Below the pieces are notes generated by a model that did no database searches, had not been told where the DNA came from, and saw only the letters and a program-made list of their open reading frames with translations. Positions 20,827-34,179 of a DNA stretch of 64,000 nucleotides are shown piece after piece. The DNA is from Isoetes taiwanensis (lineage: Eukaryota > Streptophyta > Lycopodiopsida > Isoetales > Isoetaceae): the NCBI GenBank assembly GCA_021234155.1, contig JAJEKV010000022.1, positions 3,573,370 to 3,637,369 on the forward strand. Direction: 5' to 3'. The translations under genes were made by a program, and so were the position numbers. The first letter of the stretch is position 1. Each line of letters opens with the position of its first letter.

Positions 20827-21140
20827 CCTTAATGTTTTATTGGAATATATGATATTTTTGTATGATATATTTGTGCCATGTATCGATAATTTCGAGTCTA
20901 GAATTGCCTCGCAAATAATGCAATTTGTTATTATCAAACCTAATATTATCATCTATCGAGCAAGCAATATTTGTCTCATCTATGTTAGCAACTTGCTCTT
21001 CATTTCTGCATATTTCAATTCGCATATGAAAAGTCACACGTGAATCGCAACCTTATGTTATTTTTGAAGTCCAAAAAAAAAGATTAAAAAAAACAAAAAC
21101 CCCCTAGAAGACAATAGCAGGTTGGCGTGATTTTGGAGTT
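20827..21140. other. AT-rich subterminal region of the large element
   Basis: No coding frame supported. A GGCGTGATTTT half-palindrome lies at 21124, 17 bp inside the right TIR. Confidence 0.5.
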
Positions 21141-21171
21141 GACATAATCCCAATTTAATTGGATGATGGTT
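21141..21171. repeat. Right terminal inverted repeat
   Basis: 31 bp, inverted copy of 6405-6435 (29/31), followed by the AAA target duplication at 21172-21174. Confidence 0.92.
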
Positions 21172-22685
21172 AAACACTACAAAATTTCACACTCTTACTT
21201 TCTAGCATTTGGCTAAAGAGCTCCAGGGTTGGTGCAGTCCCGAAAAAAGTTAAGCTAAAACTATTATTTTTTCCCCAATTTTTTCCATTTACTTTAGCCA
21301 AATTTTTTTGAAAATGTGCTAAAAAATTGCCAAATAGCTAAGTTTAGCCCTTAAATTATTCCATGATTTGCTAGAGGTAAGTGCATTAGCTTTTTGACTG
21401 GGATAAGCTTGACATAAAAAGATCGTGCAGTTCACCTGACCAGAATGAATGGATCATTCCGAGTTTCAAGGATGGAACCTCCCAGTTGCAAATATTTGAG
21501 TTTCTTACATGTGAATTTTCTCGTTCTAACATAACATTCATATTATAAGGTTTCGGAGCATTGGGTAGATCCAAGCGGTGCTTTCTTTGCAATGGTTGCA
21601 TGAGCCACCATCATATGTCTTTTAAGGAGAGTGGCAAGATGATGAGTTCACATGTCGTAATCAATGCAGTCTAAGGCACCGCACCTTGCGTGCATTTCGC
21701 GTGAAAAGTTTGAGGGTATAAGATCAGCAAGTTGATCATAAGCTTCTCTCAAACTATCTCTTTGAAGCCTTCACTTGCTTCTTACAAATCTTTACATTGT
21801 CATATACTTGCACGAGTAGCCTCAATGTGGATGTATATTTGCCTAGACCAAGTCTGCAAATATGATCGTGGACTCCTTTTTATCCGTCCAACAGAGCTCG
21901 AAGATTGTCTAGGCCCCTCTCAAGGTACCCGTTCACAATTCCTTTTTGTGCAATCATTCGCCACTCTCAAGGGTCGTAGATCCGTAGTAGCTAGCTCATT
22001 TATATATATGTATCTTTACTACAAATCATCCAACAATATCCAGAAATGCAATAAAATAGCATTGATATACATTTGGCAATAAATGTAGCTTGTCACCCCG
22101 ATGCCCTAAACACTAGTGACAAATCATTGATTGGAAAAAAACAACAGTTTAGCCATGATTCAAAAGGTGTTCTTTTTTCTTATGTGAGCGTAATTCGACA
22201 TATAGAGCTTTATCACTTTTTACTGGGATGCGGGATTGTTCTTATTGTCCGCTCATGAGAGTCACTATATCAACGCATGATTCCACCGGCCGAACATAAT
22301 TTACTCGAAAAGCCTTGCAAGTTTATGACTTCGAAGCTAGTGTATCCGCTTTGAAAATGGACATTGCATGTTTATAGACAATTGAATGTTCAAACCGGAG
22401 AATTGTGCATACAGCACAAAAGCAGCCACTTGTTCACGCTTTACCTGCATTTTGTTTTATGCCAATTGTTTCATGCTGCTACATCAGAGTAAGAAAGCAT
22501 GGCACTTGAAGAGCAGAGAGAGGACATGCAGACACACGCCACAAAGCATTTGATTATGGCACATGAATCAGATTTTTGATTGAAGTGTTTCATCTAGCCA
22601 ACATCTTTACAGTCTTGATGGGAACGACTTCACATCTTCAATTCCAACCACATTCAATGCCAAACCTCCTTTTATAGCTTTGAGG
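21172..22685. repeat. Array unit 0, right half
   Basis: Resumes the interrupted unit; matches the second half of units 1 to 3. No gene. It contains a second copy-like block (about 21560-21600) resembling CTGGAGCATTGG...TTGCATGA from the first half, so the unit has internal duplication. Confidence 0.85.
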
Positions 22686-25600
22686 TGTGACCCCCTGTCA
22701 CCTTTTTGGCCATTACTCTCTTCTCCGGATGAACTAGAGGATGTGCCACCCCAATTCGGAAACTAGACTCCGGGCCGGTTCCAACGAATAAAGGTCGCTG
22801 CAATCCGACCTCTGGTTGCCGAGATATGTCCAACTGAAGTTTCGGTTCTATTTATAGACCTATCTGTGACTTTAGCCTTTTTTTAGCATGCAGTTGCCTT
22901 TTTCTCAAAATATCTCCTTGCCTTTAATTAGATTATATGACTTATCATATGGATATTATCTATGGCCTTTTTGTGCAAAATAGTCTGCCGCTTTTGCTTG
23001 ATCATTGATTCCCTTGATGTCTCTCCAACCAATGGTTCTTGACCCCATCCTAGATATCACAACCTTGCCATAGTTCCACAACTTTGCCATATTTTGCCAT
23101 GCCCCCATAACCCTAGCGCCGTGGACCACTCCCGTGCTATGATACGCACTATGACTCCATATCAAGAACCCCACCTTTTTCGTTTTTCGTTGAGATTCGG
23201 CCCTTTATGTTGTTTCAATAGTTTCAACTGCTTAAAGCTCTTAGGAGGTGCATTTTGTTATATGCTAGTAAGTTGAAGAGTTTTTGTTGATTGATGGATG
23301 CAAATGTTTCCGCCTCTAACATTGGATTTCCCACGACCATTGATATTCAAGGATCCGGAGCATTGGACCCGATTCATAGTGGCCTTTTTTCCAATGATTG
23401 CATGAACGGGTTCTTCAACATTTCAAGTTTTGGATTTAGGCATCTACCATATTGATCTACGCTCTGGAGGTTCACCTATATTGAACTCCTTTTTACATGG
23501 CTTATGCTCACCTGGCCGCAATTATTTTTAAGCGAGCCTTGAGTTTTTTATCAGATGTTATGAGGTCTTGGAGCCCACATTGATCACAGGGGATCATTAG
23601 TTGCCCCACATAAACTGTTATAGAAAGCAAGTCCATTTCATAAAATGCTTTTGTGTTGTGCATTTGCTCCATGAAATGTATTGTGTTATTAGGCATTATT
23701 GTTGTGGCGGTTAAAGCCGTAGCGCCGAATGAATCATTTTCTATGTAAGGCATCGATCCTTAGTTCCTATTTGCTACTGGGGAATAAATTACTAATCGTT
23801 CTTATTAGCCGTAATGACTTTAGCTAAACTTGCTCGATATTAATCCCAAAACTTTCTGTGGTTTAGCTAAACTCTATACATTTTTCCTCTCATACTTTCT
23901 AGCGTTTAGCTAAACTAACGCAAACATCATCCCAAAAATTTCTATGGTGTGGCCAACAGAAAATATTAAACCAAATTACTATACTTTTTTTTCAATATAT
24001 TCCACTTATTTTAGTCATTTTCTTTGTGAAAACATTCTAAAATAATGCTAACTAGTAAAGTCTAGGACTCAAATTAATTCATAATGCTAGAAACTAAACC
24101 ACCGGTCCATATATTTCATATAAACTAGAATGATGTTAGCTAAACTAGCCCGAAATTCATTCTAAAAGTTTCTATGGTTTAGCTAAACACTACAAAATTT
24201 CACACTCTTACTTTCTAGCATTTGGCTAAAGAGCTCCTGTGGTTGGTGCAGTCCAAAAAAAGTTAAGCTAAAACTATTATTTTTTCCCCAATTTTTTCCA
24301 TTTACTTTAGCCAAATTTTTTTGAAAATGTGCTAAAAAATTGCCAAATAGCTAAGTTTAGCCCTTAAATTATTCCATGATTTGCTAGAGGTAAGTGCATT
24401 AGCTTTTTGACTGGGATAAGCTTGACATAAAAACATCGTGCAGTTCACCTGACCAGAATGAATGGATCATTCCGAGTTTCAAGGATGGAACCTCCCAGTT
24501 GCAAATATTTGAGTTTCTTACATGTGAATTTTCTCGTTCTAACATAACATTCATATTATAAGGTTCTGGAGCATTGGGCGTAGATCCAAGCAGGCTTTCT
24601 TTGCAATGGTTGCATGAGCCAATCATCATATGTCTTTTAAGGAGAGTGGCAGTAGATGATGAGTTCACATGCTGTAATCAATGCAGTCTAAGGCACTGCA
24701 CCTTGCCAGGCATTTCGTGAAAAAGTTTGAGGGTATAAGATCAGCAAGTTGATCATAAGCTTCTCTCAAACTATCTCTTTGAAGCCTTCACTTGCTTCTT
24801 ACAAATCTTTACATTGTCATATACTTGCACGAGTAGCCTCAATGTGGATGTATATTTGCCTAGACCAAGTCTGCAAATATGATCGTGGACCTGTTTTTGC
24901 CAGATCCAACAGAGCTCGAAGATTGTCTAGGCCCCTCTCAAGGTACCCGTTCACAATTCCTTTTTGTGCAATCATTCGCCACTCTCAAGGTCTGTATCTG
25001 TAGTAGCTAGCTCATTTATATATATGTATCTTTACTACAAATCATCCAACAATATCCAGAAATGCAATAAAATAGCATTGATATACATTTGGCAATAAAT
25101 GTAGCTTGTCACCCCGATGCCCTAAACACTAGTGACAAATCATTGATTGAATAAAAACAACAGTTTAGCCATGATTCAAAAGGTGTTCTTTTTTCTTATG
25201 TGAGCAGAATTCGACATATAGAGCTTTATCACTTTTACGGATGCAGGATTGTTCTTATTGTTCGCTCATGAGAGTCACTATATCCACGATGATTCCATGG
25301 CGAACATAATTTACTCGAAAAAGCCTTGCAAGTTTATGACTTCGAAGCTAGTGTATATCGCTTGAAAATGGACATTGCATGTTTATAGACGATTGAATGT
25401 TCAAACCGGAGAATTGTGCATACAAAGACAAAAGCGACCACTTGTTCACGCTTTACCCCGCATTTTGTTTTATGCCAATTGTTTCATGCCGCTACATCGA
25501 GTAAGAAAGCATGGCACTTGAAGAGCGAGAGAGAGGACATGCGCACACGCCACAAAGCATTTGATTATGGCACATGAATCAGATTTTTGATTGAAGTGTT

Positions 25601-25697
25601 TCATCTAGCCAACATCTTTACAGATCTTGATGGGAACGACTTCACATCTTCAATTCCAACCACATTCAATGCCAAACCTCCTTTTATAGCTTTGAGG
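22686..25697. repeat. Array unit 1 (3012 bp)
   Basis: Head-to-tail with units 0 and 2. Begins TGTGACC with a ~485-bp LTR-like block ending CATATCA at about 23165, followed by 2.5 kb of noncoding sequence. It has an intact target for the 14.77-kb element at about 24170-24195. Short reading frames inside repeat from unit to unit but show no protein family. Confidence 0.92.
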
Positions 25698-28600
25698 TGT
25701 GACCCCCAATCACCTTTTTGGCCATTACTCTCTTCTCCGGATGAACTAGAGGATGTGCCACCCCAACCGGAAACTAGACTCCGAGCGGGTTCCAACGAAT
25801 AAAGGTCGCCGCAATCCGACCTCACGGTTGCCGAGATATGTCCAACTGAAGTTTCGGTTCTATTTATAGACCTATCTGTGACTTTTAGCCTTTTTTAGCA
25901 TGCAGTTGCCTTTTTCTCAAAATATCTCCTTGCCTTTAATTAGATTATATGACTTATCATATGGATATTATCTATGGCCTTTTTGTGCAAAATAGTCTGC
26001 CGCTTTTGCTTGATCATTGATTCCCTTGATGTCTCTCCAACCAATGGTTCTTGACCCCATCCTAGATATCACAACCTTGCCATAGTTCCACAACTTTGCC
26101 ATATTTTGCCATGCCCCCATAACCCTAGCGCCGTGGACCACTCCCCCGTGCTATGATACAGACTATGACTCCATATCAGTAACCCCACCTTTTCTGTTTC
26201 TGTTGAGATTCGTCCTTTATGTTGTTTCAATAGTTTCAACTGTTTAAAGCTCTTAGGAGGTGCATTTTGTTATATGCTAGTAAGTTGAAGAGTTTTTGTT
26301 GATTGATGGATGCAAATGTTTCCGTCTCTAACATTGGATTTCCACAGCCATTGATATTCAAGGATCTGGAGCATTGGACCCAGATTCATAGTGGCCTTTT
26401 TTCCAATGATTGCATGAACGGGTTCTTCAACATTTCAAGTTTTGGATTTAGGCATCTACCATATTGATCTACGCTCTGGAGGTTCACCTATATTGAACTC
26501 CTTTTTACATGGCTTATGCTCAGCCTGCTGCAATTATTTTTAAGCGAGCCTTGAGTTTTTTTATCAGATGTTGCGAGGTCTTGGAGCCCACATTGATCAC
26601 GAGGGGGATCATTAGTTGCCCCACATAAATCAAGTTATAGAAAGCAAGTCCATTTCATAAAATGCTTTTGTGTTGTGCATTTGCTCCATGAAATGTATTG
26701 TGTTATTAGGCATTATTGTTGTGGCCAGTTAAGCTGTAAGCGTCGAATGAATCATTTTCTATGTAAGGCATCGATCCTTAGTTCCTATTTGCTACAGGGA
26801 ATAAATTACTAATCGTTCTTATTAGCCAGAATGACTTTAGCTAAACTTGCTCGATATTAATCCCAAAACTTTCTGTGGTTTAGCTAAACTCTATACATTT
26901 TTCCTCTCATACTTTCTAGCGTTTAGCTAAACTAACGCAAACATCATCCCAAAAATTTCTATGGTGTGGCCAACAGAAAATATTAAACCAAATTACTATA
27001 CTTTTTTTTCAATATATTCCACTTATTTTAGTCATTTTCTTTGTGAAAACATTCTAAAATAATGCTAACTAGTAAAGTCTAGGACTCAAATTAATTCATA
27101 ATGCTAGAAACTAAACCACCAGTCATATATTTCATATAAACTAGAATGATGTTAGCTAAACTAGCCCGAAATTCATTCTAAAAGTTTCTATGGTTTAGCT
27201 AAACACTACAAAATTTCACACTCTTACTTTCTAGCATTTGGCTAAAGAGCTCCAGGGTTGGTGCAGTCCCGAAAAAAGTTAAGCTAAAACTATTATTTTT
27301 TCCCCAATTTTTTCCATTTACTTTAGCCAAATTTTTTTGAAAATGTGCTAAAAAATTGCCAAATAGCTAAGTTTAGCCCTTAAATTATTCCATGATTTGC
27401 TAGAGGTAAGTGCATTAGCTTTTTGACTGGGATAAGCTTGACATAAAAACATCGTGCAGTTCACCTGACCAGAATGAATGGATCATTCCGAGTTTCAAGG
27501 ATGGAACCTCCCAGTTGCAAATATTTGAGTTTCTTACATGTGAATTTTCTCGTTCTAACATAACATTCATATTATAAGGTTCTGGAGCATTGGGCGTAGA
27601 TCCAAGCAGGCTTTCTTTGCAATGGTTGCATGAGCCAATCATCATATGTCTTTTAAGGAGAGTGGCAGTAGATGATGAGTTCACATGCTGTAATCAATGC
27701 AGTCTAAGGCACTGCACCTTGCCAGGCATTTCGTGAAAAAGTTTGAGGGTATAAGATCAGCAAGTTGATCATAAGCTTCTCTCAAACTATCTCTTTGAAG
27801 CCTTCACTTGCTTCTTACAAATCTTTACATTGTCATATACTTGCACGAGTAGCCTCAATGTGGATGTATATTTGCCTAGACCAAGTCTGCAAATATGATC
27901 GTGGACCTGTTTACCGTCCAACAGAGCTCGAAGATTGTCTAGGCCCCTCTCAAGGTACCCGTTCACAATTCCTTTTTGTGCAATCATTCGCCACTCTCAA
28001 GGTCTGTATCTGTAGTAGCTAGCTCATTTATATATATGTATCTTTACTACAAATCATCCAACAATATCCAGAAATGCAATAAAATAGCATTGATATACAT
28101 TTGGCAATAAATGTAGCTTGTCACCCCGATGCCCTAAACACTAGTGACAAATCATTGATTGAATAAAAACAACAGTTTAGCCATGATTCAAAAGGTGTTC
28201 TTTTTTCTTATGTGAGCAGAATTCGACATATAGAGCTTTATCACTTTTACGGATGCAGGATTGTTCTTATTGTTCGCTCATGAGAGTCACTATATCACGA
28301 TGATTCCACTGCTGAACATAATTTACTCGAAAAGCCTTGCAAGTTTATGACTTCGAGCTAGTGTATCTGCTTGAAAATGGACATTGCATGTTTATAGACA
28401 GTGAATGTTCAAACTGGAGAATTGTGCATACAGCACAAAAGCAGCCACTTGTTCACGCTTTACCTGCATTTTGTTTTATGCCAATTGTTTCATGCTGCTA
28501 CATCAGAGTAAGAAAGCATGGCACTTGAAGAGCAGAGAGAGGACATGCAGACACACGCCACAAAGCATTTGATTATGGCACATGAATCAGATTTTTGATT

Positions 28601-28704
28601 GAAGTGTTTCATCTAGCCAACATCTTTACAGTCTTGATGGGAACGACTTCACATCTTCAATTCCAACCACATTCAATGCCAAACCTCCTTTTATAGCTTT
28701 GAGG
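25698..28704. repeat. Array unit 2 (3007 bp)
   Basis: Same structure as unit 1. Differences from its neighbours are mostly at CAG/CTG positions. Confidence 0.92.
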
Positions 28705-31700
28705 TGTGACCCCCTGTCACCTTTTTGGCCATTACTCTCTTCTCCGGATGAACTAGAGGATGTGCCACCCCAATTCGGAAACTAGACTCCGAGCCGGTTC
28801 CAACGAATAAAGGTCGCTGCAATCCGACCTCTGGTTGCCGAGATATGTCCAACTGAAGTTTCGGTTCTATTTATAGACCTATCTGTGACTTTAGCCTTTT
28901 TTTAGCATGCAGTTGCCTTTTTCTCAAAATATCTCCTTGCCTTTAATTAGATTATATGACTTATCATATGGATATTATCTATGGCCTTTTTGTGCAAAAT
29001 AGTCTGCCGCTTTTGCTTGATCATTGATTCCCTTGATGTCTCTCCAACCAATGGTTCTTGACCCCATCCTAGATATCACAACCTTGCCATAGTTCCACAA
29101 CTTTGCCATATTTTGCCATGCCCCCATAACCCTAGCGCCGTGGACCACTCCCCCGTGCTATGATACAGACTATGACTCCATATCAGTAACCCCACCTTTT
29201 CTGTTTCTGTTGAGATTCGTCCTTTATGTTGTTTCAATAGTTTCAACTGTTTAAAGCTCTTAGGAGGTGCATTTTGTTATATGCTAGTAAGTTGAAGAGT
29301 TTTTGTTGATTGATGGATGCAAATGTTTCCGTCTCTAACATTGGATTTCCACAGCCATTGATATTCAAGGATCTGGAGCATTGGACCCAGATTCATAGTG
29401 GCCTTTTTTCCAATGATTGCATGAACGGGTTCTTCAACATTTCAAGTTTTGGATTTAGGCATCTACCATATTGATCTACGCTCTGGAGGTTCACCTATAT
29501 TGAACTCCTTTTTACATGGCTTATGCTCAGCCTGCTGCAATTATTTTTAAGCGAGCCTTGAGTTTTTTACTGTATGTTGCGAGGTCTTGGAGCCCACATT
29601 GATCACAGGGGATCATTAGTTGCCCCACATAAACTGTTATAGAAAGCAAGTCCATTTCATAAAATGCTTTTGTGTTGTGCATTTGCTCCATGAAATGTAT
29701 TGTGTTATTAGGCATTATTGTTGTGGCCAGTTAAGCTGTAAGCGTCGAATGAATCATTTTCTATGTAAGGCATCGATCCTTAGTTCCTATTTGCTACAGG
29801 GAATAAATTACTAATCGTTCTTATTAGCCAGAATGACTTTAGCTAAACTTGCTCGATATTAATCCCAAAACTTTCTGTGGTTTAGCTAAACTCTATACAT
29901 TTTTCCTCTCATACTTTCTAGCGTTTAGCTAAACTAACGCAAACATCATCCCAAAAATTTCTATGGTGTGGCCAACAGAAAATATTAAACCAAATTACTA
30001 TACTTTTTTTTCAATATATTCCACTTATTTTAGTCATTTTCTTTGTGAAAACATTCTAAAATAATGCTAACTAGTAAAGTCTAGGACTCAAATTAATTCA
30101 TAATGCTAGAAACTAAACCACCAGTCATATATTTCATATAAACTAGAATGATGTTAGCTAAACTAGCCCGAAATTCATTCTAAAAGTTTCTATGGTTTAG
30201 CTAAACACTACAAAATTTCACACTCTTACTTTCTAGCATTTGGCTAAAGAGCTCTGGGTTGGTGCAGTCCCGAAAAGTTAAGCTAAAACTATTATTTTTT
30301 TCCCCAATTTTTTCCATTTACTTTAGCCAAATTTTTTGAAAATGTGCTAAAAATTGCCAAATAACTAAGTTTAGCCCTTAAATTATTCCATGATTTGCTA
30401 GAGGTAAGTGCATTAGCTTTTTGGTGGGATAAGCTTGACATAAAAACATCGTGCGATTCACGACGACAGAATGAATGGATCATTCCGAAGTTTCAAGGAT
30501 GGAACCTCCCAGGTTGCAAATATTTGAGTTTCTTACATGTGAATTTTCTCGCGTTCTAACATAACATTCATATTATAAGGTTCTCGAGCATTGGGCGTAG
30601 ATCCAAGCGGGCTTTTCTTTGCAATGGTTGCATGAGCCAATCATCATATGTCTTTTAAGGAGAGTGGGTAGATGATGAGTTCACATGCTGTAATCAATGC
30701 AGTCTAAGGCACTGCACCTTGCCAGGCATTTCGTGAAAAAGTTTGAGGGTATAAGATCAGCAAGTTGATCATAAGCTTCTCTCAAACTATCTCTTTGAAG
30801 CCTTCACTTGCTTCTTACAAATCTTTACATTGTCATATACTTGCACGAGTAGCCTCAATGTGGATGTATATTTGCCTAGACCAAGTCACGCAAATATGAT
30901 CGTGGACCTGTTTTACCGGATCCAACGAGAGCTCGAAGATTGTCTAGGCCCCTCTCAAGGTACCCGTTCACAATTCCTTTTTGTGCAATCATTCGCCACT
31001 CTCAAGGTCTGTATCTGTAGTAGCTAGCTCATTTATATATATGTATCTTTACTACAAATCATCCAACAATATCCAGAAATGCAATAAAATAGCATTGATA
31101 TACATTTGGCAATAAATGTAGCTTGTCACCCCGATGCCCTAAACACTAGTGACAAATCATTGATTGAATAAAAACAACAGTTTAGCCATGATTCAAAAGG
31201 TGTTCTTTTTTCTTATGTGAGCAGAATTAGACATATAGAGCTTTATCACTTTTACGGATGCAGGACTGTTCTTATTGTCCGCTCATGAGAGTCACTATAT
31301 CACGATGATTCCACTGCTGAACATAATTTACTCGAAAAGCCTTGCAAGTTTATGACTTCGAGCTAGTGTATCTGCTTGAAAATGGACATTGCATGTTTAT
31401 AGACAGTGAATGTTCAAACTGGAGAATTGTGCATACAGCACAAAAGCAGCCACTTGTTCACGCTTTACCTGCATTTTGTTTTATGCCAATTGTTTCATGC
31501 TGCTACATCAGAGTAAGAAAGCATGGCACTTGAAGAGCAGAGAGAGGACATGCAGACACACGCCACAAAGCATTTGATTATGGCACATGAATCAGATTTT
31601 TGATTGAAGTGTTTCATCTAGCCAACATCTTTACAGTCTTGATGGGAACGACTTCACATCTTCAATTCCAACCACATTCAATGCCAAACCTCCTTTTATA

Positions 31701-31709
31701 GCTTTGAGG
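28705..31709. repeat. Array unit 3 (3005 bp)
   Basis: Last unit of the first array. It ends TTTGAGG and passes into TGAGACTTC flank instead of another LTR-like block, which marks the true unit border. Confidence 0.92.
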
Positions 31710-33143
31710 TGAGACTTCAAGTTCTTATTAGTCCCCAAAATCCATCGGTGACCATGAAAATTTAAGTGAGTTGTTCATTGTGGTGAGCCTCAAAGGCACC
31801 TTTTGCTTTGCTGTGAAGGAAAATCACTTATAGCCTTGTTGCAGCCAACAGATTTGTTTTCCTGCTGGAAGAACAAACTTGGACCATTTTATCTATGTTT
31901 TGTGCATGAAAAAATTGTCGATTCATTTGCAAAGATCATTAAAGTTGTCTATAAACATTAAAACTATGGTTTTTGTTGAGGGTGATCCTTATTATTTTCT
32001 CTTCTATCCCTAAGGCATTCAGAAGAAAATAGTTGTGCTTATAAAAGACGCCATTGACACACCACACACTTGTTTTAAAAGGTAATTATAGCTACTACTC
32101 CGCCGGCGCCTTATGCATCCCTAGGATTAGTAACAAAACATTTATCATTTAAAACACTGTCTATCTCAACTAAACAGAAAATTATCAATATCTGCATTTT
32201 CAAGGTTAGAAACGGCTAACATCTAGGGATCAACAAAAAAAAGGTAATATTACATTAATATGCTGTTGGCTTTAGCATGATTGTTATTGGAATTTAATGT
32301 GCTCTTTTAATTTCTTAACAGTTGTGTTTGTACTGTTGTGGTTTCAATACGGGCAAAAGCCAGGTCAGGTGAAGCAGCATGAGGTGCAGTCCTCAGGAAA
32401 AAGCAGTGGAAATAAAAGAGAGCTTAACAAAAAAAGGCTGTGAGCCATTTACTAGGCATGTAGAAAGGTACATCGTTTCAGATTATTAGATTATAATACA
32501 CGGATCACTTGAAGGTGGTTAACTTGTCTAGAACAATCTAAGACAATGAACGACGAGTATACATCACAATGTCATGACATTTAGTTATATAAGGCTTTGA
32601 AATGCTAGTTTCATTCTCATCTACCCCCTTCCCTTCTACAAACTCAATAACAATGTGTCCTGCCATCTTTCTTCACAAATACTACCTTTTAGCATTCAAC
32701 ACCCCTTTTGCCAAAATTCCAAGCTTGCCACACTTGTTTTGAACTTTCTGATGTGTTCTGATCACGAGATGCTTTTGCAACCTCACATTTAGCGATTTAA
32801 AAGAGGAAGCTATAGAATAACAACTTCTTCCAAATGACATGGTACGTTAAGCCAAACTTACATGGTACCATAGTCTGGCTGTTGTGAATATGTAGAAGGA
32901 TGTTAAAAATTAGGCATTTCTTATCCATGGCGAAAGCTATTGCAATACAATTTAATCAAAAAGTAGATTATACTTACGTCCAATGCGTTATCCTTTATCC
33001 TTTCTGTCAATTATAAGCATCATGAATATATTCCATGTCACTTGACATGAGTTTCTTGTTACAAAATCAACACTTCATGAATATATTCCATGTCACTTGA
33101 CATGAGTTTCTTGTTACAAAATCTTCACTTCATGTATTCTTCC
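31710..33143. repeat. Flank of the array, copied at 40053-40565 and 42732-43629
   Basis: No intact gene. 31710-32243 matches 40053-40565, and 32244-33143 matches 42732-43629. The 2.17 kb at 40566-42731 is absent here. It includes the partial host exon described at 42800 and a ~55-bp tandem duplication at about 33018-33125 (CATGAATATATTCCATGTCA twice). Confidence 0.8.
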
Positions 33144-34179
33144 TGAAAGCTTTGTGTAGATTGAGCCATGTCAGCAGCAGGTGATGTGTCATGGTCAGCA
33201 CATGCAAAGAACTAAAAATGGTAATGAGCGTAACTATGGCTTATAGTTGAGCCATGTCAAAGAACAGTGATGTGTCACCACATGCCTTGCCAGCAAGTGG
33301 TTTTGTAAACCCATCCGCTGCCTGATCTTGTGTTGGACAGTACAGTAGAATAAGGTAGCCATTGTATATCTGATCTCTGATAAAGCACATCTTGATGCCC
33401 ATGTGCTTGATTTTGAGATGCATTTTGAAGTCTTTAACATTCTGAATTGCTCCACTATTCTCACAGTAAAGTAGTCCAGGTTTGGCATGAACTCCAAGGT
33501 CTTCATAGAGATTAAGAAGCCATTTCATTTCTTGAATTGTAAGTGCGAGAGCCTTGAGTTCTGCTTCTGTCGTACTTATCCTGTTAGTGCTCTATTTCTT
33601 TGAACTCCAGCTGACAAATTTCCACCATAAAAGGAAAGGAAACATAGCCAGTGAGTCTTTTCCTATAACCTACATCTGTAGATGCCATATCTGTGTCAGA
33701 GTATAGGGTCAGTTTGGGGTCTGCCACATTTCTGTAAAAAATGCCTTCGTCAAGTGTTGCTTTCAGGTAATTCAAGACCCGTTTTGCTGCTTTCCAGTGG
33801 GGGGTCATAAAGCGAGTAACAACTCCTACGGCATAGGCAATGTCTGGTCGCGTGATGATGAGGTAGAGCAAAGCGCCAATTAGTTGTCTGTAGAGTGTAA
33901 GGTCTGTGTCCTTATGATCAGACTCAAGAGTGTGTGTGATGCCTATTTCCCATGGAGTAGATAATGGCCTGAGTCTGTCATGTGGAATTTGAAAAGAATT
34001 TCACAGATATAGTTGATTGTGTAATGTGGATGGCCGTTGATTTCTGCCAAACCTCACGATTCTAAGATCAGTAACTTCAAAGTTGGTGGTAAGAGTTACC
34101 TTTGTTTGAGAGATGAGAGCTTCTGCACTATTGTGTCATCCACATAGAGTAAGAGAATGGAGATAGCTGGTCCGTCAAA
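33144..34179 (-). mobile_element. Truncated Ty1-copia 3' end (copy of 43630-45232)
   Basis: Minus strand RNase H region, including YLIITRPDIAYAVGVVTRF, MHLKIKHMGIKM and DGFTKPLAGKACGDTSLFF. It is preceded at 33139 by the same CTTCC flank as the full element. It stops abruptly in reverse-transcriptase sequence at about 34179, where transposase-like copy B begins. It lacks the MITE found in the other copy, giving an empty site at 34049-34056. Confidence 0.85.

Larger units (their letters stand above)
6405..21171. mobile_element. 14.77-kb TIR-bounded cargo-bearing DNA element
   Basis: The borders are proved by the array. Units 1, 2, 3 and 4 read straight through GTTTAGCTAAACACTAC, whereas here the sequence is split and AAA is duplicated (6402-6404 and 21172-21174). 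The ends are 31-bp inverted repeats matching at 29 positions, beginning AACCATCATYCAATTAAATT. Contents: a DUF7869-like protein on the minus strand just inside the left end, an acidic ORF, paired promoters, several unrecognised plus-strand ORFs, an FCP1-like phosphatase, many CACGCC/GGCGTG palindromes, and a nested LTR element. A 3-bp duplication is seen in CACTA and PIF/Harbinger elements, but neither terminus fits those families well. Confidence 0.9.

Noticed and set aside
6405-21171. Insertion of a giant-virus genome segment
   Set aside because: Spaced promoters and unknown ORFs suggested it, but I see no capsid, packaging ATPase or polymerase. Clean TIRs and a target duplication favour a transposon. 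The hypothesis remains open only as virus-like cargo.
6405-21171. Maverick/Polinton
   Set aside because: No protein-primed DNA polymerase, retroviral-type integrase or capsid genes are visible. The duplication is 3 bp, not 6.
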